Assembly: GCA_002798195.1 (NCBI GenBank)
Contig: NWQM01000003.1
Coordinates: forward strand, 124,001-188,000
Length of the DNA stretch: 64,000 nucleotides
Direction: 5' to 3'
DNA from: Lysobacteraceae bacterium NML03-0222
GTDB taxonomy: Bacteria; Pseudomonadota; Gammaproteobacteria; Xanthomonadales; Xanthomonadaceae
A program made the translations under genes and the position numbers. Positions 55,955 through 64,000 of this stretch are shown here, piece after piece. Position 1 is the stretch's first letter; each line of letters starts with the position of its first letter. Under the pieces are notes generated by a model. It worked only from the letters and a program-made list of their open reading frames with translations, was not told the DNA's origin and ran no database searches.

Positions 55955-57232
55955 TCAGAACACGAACTGGGTGCGCAATGCGTATTGTCCAGTGTTATCG
56001 CCGTTCAGCTGGTTATCGCCACGGGTGTAATTGAGCATGAAGCGCAGCGCCGGGTTTGCGTAATAGTTAACCCCGAACGTGGTGCTGCGCGCCTGGCGGT
56101 CTGCCAGATCACGGTTGCGGATTTGGTCATGGCGGGCGACAAGCTCCCATTGTCCGCCGCTTTCCACCTTGGCACTGCCAAACACGCCGGCCTCGGCCTT
56201 GTAAGGTTTGTGGCCGCCATTCAAAAGCCAGCTGCCCTGCACATACCAGGCATCGACGCGCTGGTCGCGGCCCATGGGCTGACCGTAACGGGCCTGCATG
56301 TATTCGGCCTGCACAAAAGCAGACCCCATGGCAGCAGCAGCTTCCAGTCCGACAACATTGACCGACTGGCCGCTGCCTTCGGGGGTGGTGGCGATAGTCA
56401 GTGATGGGCCACGGCGGCCGGCATAGTTGGCGCGGGCACTGAGTCCCGGGGTTTTGTGATTGCTGTTTTCATGGCTGAGCGACAAGCCAAGGTGCACGGT
56501 AGTGTCGTCGCTGCGCAGCGGCGCCCAGGTGGTGCGTGCGGCCACCCCCAGCCCCTCATTGCGGCTGCTGGCGGTATTGCGCAGGTTGAATACCGATGCG
56601 CCCAGGGTGTAGTCCTCACCGCCGATCAGATAACCCACGCCTTGCTGGAACTGGCGGCCATTGAAAACACCGGTGGCCGAGGCATAAGCGCGCTCGGTCA
56701 TCAAGAGCTCATTGGAGCTGGTCAGCTCGTCCATCGAGCGATACGGCTTGAACTGGCCGATGGTGAGCTTGCCAGGGCCCACTTGGGTAGCGATATAGGC
56801 ATCGCGCAGGCCATCGAGATTGCTGCCAGCGGCAAAATCCTGCTCCAGTTTGTATTCCCAGCCATAAGCCTTGCCCTGCAGAATCAGGCGCGCACGGCGC
56901 AGCTCGCTGGTGCCGGTGACCGGAGCAATATCGCGGTCAAAGGCATAGGCATCCCAGTGCATGCGGCCACTGAGTGAAAACTTGAAATCCTTCTCGGCGG
57001 TGCTGACTTTCACCCCGCCTTGGGTACTGACCTGCGGGCTGTTGGCCGCGGTGGTCGATGCGGTTGGCTTTGCATCTGCTGCTTGTGCCTCCAGCGCCTG
57101 GATGCGCGCCTGCAGCGTTGCCAATTGCTGCTTCAGCTCGGCAAGCTCGGCCTCCGAAACCGACTGCGCCGCAAGCGGCTGGCTGATGCCCGCTGCCAAA
57201 ATTAACGACAATGACAACAAAGAAACACGCAT
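55955..57232 (-). CDS. Phosphate-selective porin, OprO/OprP family
   Basis: 425 residues from MRVSLLSLSLILAAG. Signal peptide cleaved near PLAAQS; a short coiled coil (EAELAELKQQLATLQARIQALEAQ in parts) that trimerises; then a barrel with FSLSGRMHWDAYAFDRD, GTSELRRARLILQGKAYGWEYKLEQDF in parts, and a terminal Phe (RTQFVF) for BAM recognition. OprP-type porins admit phosphate or polyphosphate across the outer membrane. A Pho-box-like site 50 bp upstream and its place after pstS support membership of the Pho regulon. Confidence 0.92.
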   Translation of the reverse strand: MRVSLLSLSLILAAGISQPLAAQSVSEAELAELKQQLATLQARIQALEAQAADAKPTASTTAANSPQVSTQGGVKVSTAEKDFKFSLSGRMHWDAYAFDRDIAPVTGTSELRRARLILQGKAYGWEYKLEQDFAAGSNLDGLRDAYIATQVGPGKLTIGQFKPYRSMDELTSSNELLMTERAYASATGVFNGRQFQQGVGYLIGGEDYTLGASVFNLRNTASSRNEGLGVAARTTWAPLRSDDTTVHLGLSLSHENSNHKTPGLSARANYAGRRGPSLTIATTPEGSGQSVNVVGLEAAAAMGSAFVQAEYMQARYGQPMGRDQRVDAWYVQGSWLLNGGHKPYKAEAGVFGSAKVESGGQWELVARHDQIRNRDLADRQARSTTFGVNYYANPALRFMLNYTRGDNQLNGDNTGQYALRTQFVF

Positions 57233-57281
57233 GGGAGCTCCTGTAGGAGTGGATGAGTGGGCGATAGCCTGCGACATTTGT

Positions 57282-57299
57282 GTGATGAATTGATGACAG
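57282..57299 (-). promoter_or_regulatory. Pho-box-like site upstream of the porin gene
   Basis: On the minus strand CTGTCAT-CAAT-TCATCAC: a perfect first half-site and a weaker second one, correct 11-bp period, 50 bp before the start codon. Confidence 0.65.
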
Positions 57300-57425
57300 T
57301 CGATTGCACGGACGCGCAGCATCATGAGAATTATGCCGTGCAAGTGCTCACCACGACATGCAATTGAGTTCGATACCAAGCGCTCAAAGGCAAGGCTCTG
57401 ATGCCGCCGGTCGTGTAAAGCTCGC

Positions 57426-57821
57426 TTAAAGCGGATCGTCCAGCAATACGGCATTGCGGCCGCCGAGTGATGCGGTGGACTGCAGTTGCGCAAGGTCTTG
57501 TTCGGGGTAGTTCATCACCCGCAACAACATTGGCAGACTGGCACCGGCCACGCGCTTGCAAGGGGTGCCCAGCTGGGTCAGTTTCTGTGCCAGTTGGCTG
57601 GACGGTGCGCCATACATATCGACCAGAATCAGCACGCCATCGCCGGCATCCACGCGCCGCAGGGCGCCACTGGCCGCGGGCAGGAGGGCATCAAGGTCGC
57701 CGTCAAAAGGTACTTCAAAGGCTTCAACTTTCAGCGGCAGGTTGCGCAAAATCTGCCGGGCATTATCGACAAGTGCGTGACCGATGCCGGGATGGGTGAT
57801 GACAAGAATGCCGGTTGACAT
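57426..57821 (-). CDS. PTS EIIA component, mannose family
   Basis: 131 residues. Opening TGILVITHPGIGHALVDNA with phospho-accepting His10; VLILVDMYGAPSSQLAQKL and CKRVAGASLPMLLRVMNY complete the EIIA-Man fold. No permease (EIIC/D), HPr or EI gene adjoins; downstream is a 190-bp gap and the porin. In related genomes this EIIA is regulatory, placed between rapZ and ptsH. 14 bp after rapZ. Confidence 0.9.
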   Translation of the reverse strand: MSTGILVITHPGIGHALVDNARQILRNLPLKVEAFEVPFDGDLDALLPAASGALRRVDAGDGVLILVDMYGAPSSQLAQKLTQLGTPCKRVAGASLPMLLRVMNYPEQDLAQLQSTASLGGRNAVLLDDPL

Positions 57822-57835
57822 GGGGCTCTGGCGGT

Positions 57836-58717
57836 TTAGTCGAGTTCACGATGAAAGGTGGCCGCATCCGGCCAGCCGTGGTTGCGGACATGGGCGGCCA
57901 AGGCTTCGGCCAGATATACCGAACGGTGCCGACCGCCGCTGCAACCAAAGGCGATGGTGATATAGCTGCGGGTGTCATGGCGCAGGCGCGGCAGCCAACG
58001 CTCGAGCATGTCGCGCACTTGTGCCAGATAAGCCTGTACGTCCGGCGCTTGTTCAAAGAATTCACGCACGGCACGGTCACGACCGGAGAGCGGGCGCAGT
58101 GCCGGATTCCAATGCGGATTGGGCAGTACCCGCGCATCGAACACGAAATCGGCATCCGGGGGCAGGCCGCGTTTGTAGGCAAAGGACTGGAACAGCAAGG
58201 CCGGGGGCAGGTCATCGCCTACGCCCAAGCGCTCGATGATTTCTCGGCGCAGCTGATGCACATTCATCGTGCTGCTGTCGATGATGTGGTCGGCCAGGCT
58301 GCGCAGGGGTTTGAGGGCCTGACGCTCCAGGGTGATGGCATCGGCCAGTGCCAGCCCCAGATGGCTCAAGGGATGGCGGCGGCGGGTATCGGCATAGCGG
58401 CGCAGCAGGACATCATTGTCCGAATCTATGAATACCAGTTGTGCGGCCTGACCTTCGCGTGCCAGCGCCGAAAGCCATTCAGGCATCTGTGCCAGATCGC
58501 TGCGGCTGCGGATATCGATGGCGCATGCCAGCCGCTCGGGAGACTCCAGCTCCTGATTGCGCAGGCTGCGCAGCGCTTCGGTGAGCAGCTCTGCTGGCAG
58601 GTTGTCGATGCAGTAATAGCCGGAGTCTTCCAGGGTGCGCAGTGCAATGGATTTGCCCGAGCCAGACATGCCGGTCAGCAGCAGAAGTGAAGATGGCTCA
58701 GGTGAGGTCATGCTCAA
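57836..58717 (-). CDS. rapZ: RNase adapter protein RapZ
   Basis: 293 residues. Walker A GMSGSGKSIALR (from 16), Walker B-like LVFIDSDNDVLLRRYADTRRRHPL in parts, and the C-terminal domain with RDRAVREFFE, FGCSGGRHRSVYLAE (the metabolite-binding part). RapZ adjusts GlmS synthesis through sRNA decay and senses GlcN6P in E. coli. Located downstream of rpoN-hpf as usual. Confidence 0.95.
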   Translation of the reverse strand: MSMTSPEPSSLLLLTGMSGSGKSIALRTLEDSGYYCIDNLPAELLTEALRSLRNQELESPERLACAIDIRSRSDLAQMPEWLSALAREGQAAQLVFIDSDNDVLLRRYADTRRRHPLSHLGLALADAITLERQALKPLRSLADHIIDSSTMNVHQLRREIIERLGVGDDLPPALLFQSFAYKRGLPPDADFVFDARVLPNPHWNPALRPLSGRDRAVREFFEQAPDVQAYLAQVRDMLERWLPRLRHDTRSYITIAFGCSGGRHRSVYLAEALAAHVRNHGWPDAATFHRELD

Positions 58718-58893
58718 GAATCCAAAGTAAATGGAGGGTGACAGCAGTGTGCAATCGCTGAATTATCCCCCGGGCAAAAGGCTGGCCGGTATCTGTAACA
58801 AGACATCGCCATCCTGGCAGTTGGACAGGATGGCGATGGGTTGGGCGGGCAATATCAACGGCATGCTTCATGCCTGGCGGCATGGTGGCGGAC

Positions 58894-59223
58894 TTAACCG
58901 AACGTGCCCTCGCGTGCCGGGTTTTCACCGCGATGGTGGTCGACGGTTTTTTCCTTGTGCTTGAGCAGCAGGCGGTCGAACTTGTCCGTCAGCAGATCAA
59001 TGGCGGCATACATGGTCTGACCACTGGCATCGGCATGGAAGTCGGCACCGGCGAGCTTGACATTGCCGGCAGCATGATGGTCGGGCTTGTCCACCCGCAG
59101 CTGGATGCGCACATCCACATCGCGCGAAACCGCGTGGCGCTCAAGCCGAGCCATTTTTTCTTCGGCGTATTGCTTCAGGGCGTCGGTGACTTCGATGTTC
59201 TGGCCATGGACTTCAACTTGCAT
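58894..59223 (-). CDS. hpf: Ribosome hibernation promoting factor (short form)
   Basis: 109 residues from MQVEVHGQNIEVTDALKQYAEEK in parts. Beta-alpha-beta-beta-beta-alpha fold; KLAGADFHADASGQTMYAAIDLLTDKFDRLLLKHKEK in parts is the Hpf/YfiA core. Basic tail (KTVDHHRGENPARE). It dimerises or silences 70S ribosomes in stationary phase. Directly downstream of rpoN, as in E. coli; the ptsN gene usually between hpf and rapZ is missing. Confidence 0.95.
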   Translation of the reverse strand: MQVEVHGQNIEVTDALKQYAEEKMARLERHAVSRDVDVRIQLRVDKPDHHAAGNVKLAGADFHADASGQTMYAAIDLLTDKFDRLLLKHKEKTVDHHRGENPAREGTFG

Positions 59224-59347
59224 GGTGCGCCTCCTTCGGTTGGCGTGTGGTTGGGAAACTACAATGACAGCATCGCGCAAATTGGCGGTTTTGGGGTGAA
59301 ACCTGAGTTAAAAATTTTCACGGAGCCTGAAAAACTGGCTGATGGCG

Positions 59348-60778
59348 TCATAGTCGCACCCGCTGTTGTGAGGATGCGATGCCCAGCGCCTCGCGATATT
59401 TGGCCACGGTACGGCGGGCAACCGGAACCCCGGCTTCTTTGAGCTTCTCGGTAAGCGCGGCATCCGATAGCGGCTTGCGCGGGTTCTCGGCATCGACCAG
59501 CTCACGAATCATCGACTGGATGGCGATGCTGGAAGCGGCCACACCGTCGTTGTCGATGCCGGAGGAAAAGAAATCACGGACGGCCAGCGTGCCGCGCGGG
59601 GTGTGCACGTATTTGCGGGCGATGGCGCGGGAGATGGTGGATTCGTGGAGCTCCAGACGTGCGGCGATTTCGCGCAGGGTCAACGGGCGCAGTGCCACCT
59701 CGCCATATTCCAGAAAGGCCGACTGTTCGTGGATGAGGCATTCGAGCACGCGCAGCAGGGTTTGGCCGCGCTGCTCGATGTTTTTCAAAAGCCAGCGTGC
59801 TTCCTGCAGGCGCCCCCGCAGGTACTGGCCATCACTGCCTGCGGCTTCGGCAGCCATGCGCGCATATGCACGGTTGATGGCGATGGCAGGGCGAGCCGCA
59901 GCAGTCAGAGCGACATGCCAGCGGCCATTCTTTCGAAAAATCTTGGCATCCGGGGTGATATAGCTGTCGTGGTCGATGCTGCCGATGGCGCTTCCCGGCC
60001 GCGGCTCCAGGCTGCGCAGCAGATTGATGGCGGCTTCGGCCTCGGTGCAGTCGCAACCGCATTCGCGGGCGATGCCGGTGGCGCCGATTTTGGGCAATTG
60101 TTCGATGTATTGGCTGGCGATTTGCAGCGCCAGGGCGCGCGCTGGGGTGTCGGCTGGCAGTTGCTGTAACTGGATGCTGAGGCATTCGCCCAGGCTGCGG
60201 CTGCCTACCGCCAGCGGGTCGAAATGTTGAATCAGATGCAGTACCGGCAGAATGTCATCGTGATCGATTTGCCACTGGTCGGGCAGGGCGTCGAGGATGC
60301 TTTGCAGTGGCTCGCGCAGATAGCCGTCATTGTCGATGGCATCAATCAGTGCAGCACCGATCTGCATATCGCGCGGGCCGAGGTGGCTCAGCTGTAGTTG
60401 CCATAGCAGGTGGGCTTGCAGGTTTTCCGGGGCGGCCTGACGCTCGGCCTGGCGGTCGTCTTCTTCATCGCCATGATGGCCTGCATTGCCGGGATGCCAG
60501 TCCTCATCATGCTCACCCCAATCGGCATCTTCGCGGGTTTGCGACCACTCCTCGTGCTCAGCGTCTTCATTGTGGGCTTCGGATTCGGCATATTCACGCT
60601 CGCCCGCCAGTTCAGCGCGGCCGGACTCTTGCCATTCCAGCAGCGGATTGGACTCAACCGCGTCGGCGATTTCGGCTTCGAGTTCGGCTGCGGACATTTG
60701 CAACACGGCCAGCGCCTGACGCAGTTGTGGCGTCAGCGCAAGCTGCTGGGTCTGGCGTGCAGTCAGATGTTGTTTCAC
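59348..60778 (-). CDS. rpoN: RNA polymerase sigma-54 factor
   Basis: 476 residues using GTG at 60778, preceded by GGGGAGAGG; the family opening KQHLTARQTQQLALTPQLRQAL in parts follows at once. Region I (Gln-rich), an acidic region II (about 50-110, including EDADWGEHDEDWHP), the core-binding region III, and the C-terminal RpoN box ARRTVAKYREALGI. Requires AAA+ activators. lptB lies just upstream. Confidence 0.97.
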   Translation of the reverse strand: MKQHLTARQTQQLALTPQLRQALAVLQMSAAELEAEIADAVESNPLLEWQESGRAELAGEREYAESEAHNEDAEHEEWSQTREDADWGEHDEDWHPGNAGHHGDEEDDRQAERQAAPENLQAHLLWQLQLSHLGPRDMQIGAALIDAIDNDGYLREPLQSILDALPDQWQIDHDDILPVLHLIQHFDPLAVGSRSLGECLSIQLQQLPADTPARALALQIASQYIEQLPKIGATGIARECGCDCTEAEAAINLLRSLEPRPGSAIGSIDHDSYITPDAKIFRKNGRWHVALTAAARPAIAINRAYARMAAEAAGSDGQYLRGRLQEARWLLKNIEQRGQTLLRVLECLIHEQSAFLEYGEVALRPLTLREIAARLELHESTISRAIARKYVHTPRGTLAVRDFFSSGIDNDGVAASSIAIQSMIRELVDAENPRKPLSDAALTEKLKEAGVPVARRTVAKYREALGIASSQQRVRL

Positions 60779-60807
60779 AAAGCCTCTCCCCGAGGCTTGG
60801 AAGCATA

Positions 60808-61527
60808 TCAAAGACGGAAGGTTTCACCCAGATAGACACGGCGCACATCGGGATTGGCAAGCAATGCCTCCGGCGCGCCCTGTGCCAGCACTTCGCCTTC
60901 ACTCAGGATATAGGCGCGGTCGCAAATCCCCAGGGTTTCACGCACATTGTGGTCGGTGATCAGGACGCCGATGCCGCGATTTTTGAGATGGGTGATGATG
61001 CGCTGGATTTCGCCGATGGAAATCGGGTCAACCCCGGCAAACGGCTCGTCCAGCAGCATCATGCGTGGATTGGCGGCCAAGGCGCGGGCGATTTCCACGC
61101 GACGACGTTCGCCGCCGGAGAGACTGGCGCCGTTTTGCTCGGCGACATGGGCGACTTGCAGCTCGTCCATCAGGCTGGCAAGTTCGCGCTCGCGACCGGC
61201 ACGGTCAAGGTCGGGACGCAGCTCCAGCACCAGACGCAGGTTATCGGTCACCGAAAGTTTGCGAAATACCGAAGGCTCTTGCGGCAGATAGCCCACCCCC
61301 AGTTTGCCGCGTTCATACATCGGCATATGGGTGATGTCCTTGCCATCGAGCTCGATGCGACCGCCATCGACGGCCACCAAGCCGACAATCATGTAGAAGC
61401 AGGTGGTTTTGCCCGCGCCGTTGGGGCCGAGCAGGCCGACCACTTCGCCAGCATCGAGATTCAGGCCAAAATCACGCACCACTGTGCGCGATTTATAACG
61501 TTTGCGAAGACCCTGGGCTTTCAGCAT
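60808..61527 (-). CDS. lptB: LPS export ABC transporter ATPase LptB
   Basis: 239 residues. Walker A GPNGAGKT (34-41), LptB-type [19 protein letters not shown], signature LSGGERRR, Walker [18 protein letters not shown] and switch His in [10 protein letters not shown]. Drives LPS extraction through LptFG. 1-bp overlap with lptA. Confidence 0.97.
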   Translation of the reverse strand: MLKAQGLRKRYKSRTVVRDFGLNLDAGEVVGLLGPNGAGKTTCFYMIVGLVAVDGGRIELDGKDITHMPMYERGKLGVGYLPQEPSVFRKLSVTDNLRLVLELRPDLDRAGRERELASLMDELQVAHVAEQNGASLSGGERRRVEIARALAANPRMMLLDEPFAGVDPISIGEIQRIITHLKNRGIGVLITDHNVRETLGICDRAYILSEGEVLAQGAPEALLANPDVRRVYLGETFRL

Positions 61528-62021
61528 CAGCCACCTGCCTTGGGCTGGATGGTCATGCGCACGCGGCCACCGCCTTCCTGCCCGCCGCTTTGCACCTGGC
61601 CGGTTTTCATGTTGTAAACCACGCGCTCGCCGCGCAGATTGCCGCGCGGCTGGTTGATTTCGACATTGCCGGTGAGGATGATGATTTCAGTATTGAAGTC
61701 GTAATCCACGCTGCCCGAGCGGGTATTGATGGGGGTGCCATCGTCCAATTCCTGACGCATGGTCACGCCGCCAGTGAGCCTAGCCCGGTTGGGACGGCCA
61801 TTGGCTTGATTGATGGTGCCCTGCGCGGCATTGATGCGCAGCGTGCCTTGGTTGATGATGATATCGCCGCGCAGCTCGCAGCTCATGTTTTCGCCCAGTC
61901 CACAGCTTTGCCAGTTGCTGTCGATGGTCATGGCCTGATTGCGGTCGGAAGAACGCGCCCAGGCGCTGCCAGCCATGGCCAGCGCAAAAACAGTGAGAAG
62001 GGTTTTACGGATTGGGGACAT
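61527..62021 (-). CDS. lptA: LPS transport periplasmic protein LptA
   Basis: 164 residues from [22 protein letters not shown] (cleavable signal). OstA beta-jellyroll: [38 protein letters not shown] in parts, [29 protein letters not shown] in parts. Two Cys near residues 44 and 51 may form a disulfide. Bridges LptC and LptDE. Start overlaps lptC by 17 bp. Confidence 0.93.
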   Translation of the reverse strand: MSPIRKTLLTVFALAMAGSAWARSSDRNQAMTIDSNWQSCGLGENMSCELRGDIIINQGTLRINAAQGTINQANGRPNRARLTGGVTMRQELDDGTPINTRSGSVDYDFNTEIIILTGNVEINQPRGNLRGERVVYNMKTGQVQSGGQEGGGRVRMTIQPKAGG

Positions 62022-62562
62022 AACGGCTGCGAACCTCGGATTTGAGTGTGACGCGGTTGTTTTCAAGCTGGGCTTCAAGCCCACGGCCGCGAATTGTGAC
62101 ACCTGGCTGGCTGATCAGCACTTCCGCATCGGTGCTGGCGATGCCGGCATCGGGGAAAACATCGAGCGATGCGGTTTCCATGCGCAGCGGGCTTTCACCA
62201 TCGGGCGCTTCCAGACGGACATCATCGCGCAAGCGTACCTCAGAGCCATCGGCATTGACCCAGGCGCTGCGCGACTGGGCGCGCCAACGCCGCGCCTTGC
62301 TGTCAGGGAAATAAAAACGGGGGGTGGCGATATCCATCTCGCGGTTTTCCGGGTTGCGCTGCAATTGGGGCGCGACCAAGGTGAAGGCTTCGCTGCCATC
62401 CTTGTTGAGCGTGGTGAGCTGGAAATCGTGCAGGGTGTAGTCGGAGCGATAACTCGCCGTGTTGTCATCACGATGCAAACGTTCCTGCTGCCGCTGGATG
62501 GCAATGCCGATGGCAATGGAGGCGGCGATGAGTGCCAGCATGATTGCCGTGCGCCAGTTCAT
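62005..62562 (-). CDS. lptC: LPS export protein LptC
   Basis: 185 residues from MNWRTAIMLALIAASIAIGI, a single N-terminal membrane anchor, then the jellyroll (YTLHDFQLTTLNKDGSEAFTLVAP in parts, SEVRLRDDVRLEAPDG). Receives LPS from LptBFG and passes it to LptA. ATGA overlap with kdsC. Confidence 0.92.
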   Translation of the reverse strand: MNWRTAIMLALIAASIAIGIAIQRQQERLHRDDNTASYRSDYTLHDFQLTTLNKDGSEAFTLVAPQLQRNPENREMDIATPRFYFPDSKARRWRAQSRSAWVNADGSEVRLRDDVRLEAPDGESPLRMETASLDVFPDAGIASTDAEVLISQPGVTIRGRGLEAQLENNRVTLKSEVRSRYVPNP

Positions 62563-63113
62563 TGCACAAGCTCCATGCCAAAGCTTGCCAGCACTGCAGC
62601 CTGTTTGTCTTGGGCCACCAGCAGCAGGTCGCACAAGTCGCGCGCTGCACCGTGACCGCCTCGCTGTGGGGTAATCCAGTGCGCATGCGGTGCCGTCCAG
62701 GCGTGCACATTGGCTGGCGCCACGGCAAGGCCGACATGGGCAAATACCCGCAAGTCCACCAGATCATCGCCCATGAAGGCGACCTCATCCATCTTGATGC
62801 CAAGACGTGTGGCGATATCAAGGGTGGTGGCGAGCTTGTCGTGTGCGGCGGTATGGACTTCGGCAAGGCCAAGCTCGGCGCCGCGGTTTTCGGTGACCTT
62901 GCTGCGCCGTGCAGTAATCAGCGCCACTTCGATGCCGTTTTTGCGCAGCAGCGACAGCCCCATGCCATCGTGCGCGTGGAAGGATTTGTATTCGTGGCCT
63001 TGCTCGTCAAAATGCAGATGCCCCTCGGTCAGCGTGCCGTCCACATCAAAGCAGGCCAGCCGGATGCGGCGGGCGCGGGCGAGAAGTTCGGCAGGATAGG
63101 CAGCTTGGGACAT
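62559..63113 (-). CDS. kdsC: 3-deoxy-D-manno-octulosonate 8-phosphate phosphatase
   Basis: 184 residues from MSQAAYPAEL. HAD-fold C0 phosphatase with ACFDVDGTLTEG (nucleophile Asp and acid Asp), HDGMGLSLLRKNGIEVALITARRS in parts, and VAFMGDDLVDLRVF with the Mg-binding pair. Releases Kdo from Kdo-8-P. Tetrameric, cytosolic. Confidence 0.96.
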   Translation of the reverse strand: MSQAAYPAELLARARRIRLACFDVDGTLTEGHLHFDEQGHEYKSFHAHDGMGLSLLRKNGIEVALITARRSKVTENRGAELGLAEVHTAAHDKLATTLDIATRLGIKMDEVAFMGDDLVDLRVFAHVGLAVAPANVHAWTAPHAHWITPQRGGHGAARDLCDLLLVAQDKQAAVLASFGMELVQ

Positions 63114-63138
63114 GGCGGGCAAGGGCAAAGGGAAAGAA

Positions 63139-64000
63139 TCAAACCACGCGGGCGCGCAACAGGTCATGAATATTAAGCGCACCGAGCAGGCGCTGCTCGG
63201 CATCGGTCACCACCAAGCCGCTGATTTTGTGTGCTTCCATCAATTGCGCGGCCTCCACGGCCAGTGCTTGGGCATCAATGGTTTTGGGATTGCGGGTCAT
63301 GACATCGGCAATCCGGGTATTGCGCACATCCGCACCTGCATCCAGGGTGCGGCGCAGGTCGCCGTCGGTGAACAGGCCCACCAGACGGCCGACTTCATCG
63401 ACCACGGCGGTCATGCCCATGCGTTTGCGGCTGATTTCCATCAGTGCGTCGGTGAGCTGCGCGGTTTGTGGCACCTGCGGGATTTCATCGCCGGTGTGCA
63501 TCACATCATGGATATGCAGCAGCAGCCGACGGCCAAGGCTGCCAGCCGGATGCGAGCGGGCAAAATCATCCGGGGTAAAGCCGCGCGCTTCCAGAAGTGC
63601 CACCGCCAGCGCATCGCCCAGTACCAGTGCGGCAGTGGTGGAGCTGGTGGGCGCCAGATCATGTGGACAGGCTTCGGCCGGGACACTGGCATCGATATGC
63701 GCATCGGCGGCACGCGCCAGCGTGGAGGCCGGCCGGCCGGTCATCGCCACCAGCCGGTTGTCCTGCCGTGCCAATACCGGCAGCAGCATGATGAGCTCAT
63801 CGGTTTCGCCGGAATTGGATAGTGCCAGCACCAGATCGGCATCGGTAATCATGCCAAGGTCGCCATGACCGGCTTCGCCCGGATGCACAAAAAATGCCGG
63901 GGTGCCGGTGGAGGCCAGCGTGGCGGCGATTTTGCGGGCGATATGGCCGGACTTGCCCATGCCGGTGCAGACCACGCGGCCACGGGTTTGCAATATCAAT
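63139..64000 (-). CDS. kdsD: D-arabinose 5-phosphate isomerase (partial, 5' end beyond the window)
   Basis: At least 286 residues, cut at the right edge. SIS domain (VVCTGMGKSGHIARKIAATLASTGTPAFFVHPGEAGHGDLGM in parts; LALSNSGETDEL) and two CBS repeats at the C-terminus (HTGDEIPQVPQT..., MTRNPKTIDAQALAVEAAQLMEAHKI in parts). Converts Ru5P to A5P, the first step to Kdo. Length and gene order (kdsD-kdsC-lptC-lptA-lptB-rpoN) match the E. coli yrb locus. Confidence 0.96.
   Translation of the reverse strand, partial: LILQTRGRVVCTGMGKSGHIARKIAATLASTGTPAFFVHPGEAGHGDLGMITDADLVLALSNSGETDELIMLLPVLARQDNRLVAMTGRPASTLARAADAHIDASVPAEACPHDLAPTSSTTAALVLGDALAVALLEARGFTPDDFARSHPAGSLGRRLLLHIHDVMHTGDEIPQVPQTAQLTDALMEISRKRMGMTAVVDEVGRLVGLFTDGDLRRTLDAGADVRNTRIADVMTRNPKTIDAQALAVEAAQLMEAHKISGLVVTDAEQRLLGALNIHDLLRARVV

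Overview
The window is bacterial chromosome from a gammaproteobacterium, most likely of the order Lysobacterales (Xanthomonadales). The evidence is a full phosphate-uptake cluster (pstSCAB-phoU-phoB-phoR-ppk-ppx), the rpoN/lpt/kds cluster with rapZ and a mannose-type EIIA, a Zn-dependent M2 peptidyl-dipeptidase, a DksA with a long Lys/Ala-rich N-terminal extension, and a one-piece tmRNA with tag ANDDNYALAA. Genus and species cannot be fixed from the sequence alone. Genes are packed tightly, with many ATGA overlaps. No gene-free stretch exceeds about 300 bases; the largest are 9906-10136 (about 230 bp, AT-richer than its surroundings) and 6027-6255 (about 230 bp, nothing identified).

1-6030 is a rearranged region on the minus strand: a cupin gene start, a VOC protein and an intact alpha/beta hydrolase, then an orphan AbrB-type antitoxin, a VOC remnant, a membrane-protein gene split in two, and a truncated second copy of the hydrolase. 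The split is caused by a complete ISL3-family element at 2193-5564 with imperfect 24-bp ends and a perfect 8-bp target duplication. It carries a Cd/Zn/Pb-type MerR regulator, a cation diffusion facilitator, a signal peptidase II and the transposase, the gene set of ISPpu12.

6256-14335 holds a small gene next to a RoxA-type ribosomal oxygenase, a DUF3060 lipoprotein whose start is buried in a perfect hairpin, purB, a solitary DUF262/DUF1524 (GmrSD-like) restriction gene, fumC and folD. 14435-16541 is bounded by ssrA (+) and tRNA-Leu (-). Between them lie the eroded remains of two tyrosine integrases pointing at each other, which looks like the scar of two collapsed islands. 16652-22291 holds rnr, rlmB, rnt, purA (with an odd leader that contains a partial copy of its own 5' end) and tRNA-Arg.

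22385-31482 is accessory and metabolic: a nucleotide pyrophosphatase-like lipoprotein, a small secreted protein with a TonB-plug-like tail, hutU, ridA, an M2 peptidase, and a lipoprotein followed by two FtsX-type permeases with no ATPase. 31522-43487 is housekeeping: an EamA transporter, sdhE-cptA, lolC-lolD, a frameshifted comEC, rplU-rpmA-obgE, an ODP-type di-iron protein, dksA, yidD, dihydroorotase, a lipoprotein and tRNA-Val. 43593-45708 holds a second EamA transporter, ispA and xseB. 45740-57232 is the Pho regulon: ppx, ppk, phoR, phoB, phoU, pstB, pstA, pstC, pstS and an OprP-type porin, all on the minus strand, with recognisable Pho boxes before pstS and the porin. 57426-64000 holds EIIA, rapZ, hpf, rpoN, lptB, lptA, lptC, kdsC and a partial kdsD, which link sigma-54/PTS control with LPS export and Kdo synthesis.

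The points most worth a second look are the purA leader, the hairpin over the DUF3060 start, the comEC frameshift (which sits exactly on a slippery-type heptamer), the twin integrase scar, and the heavy-metal IS that inserted into a membrane-protein gene.
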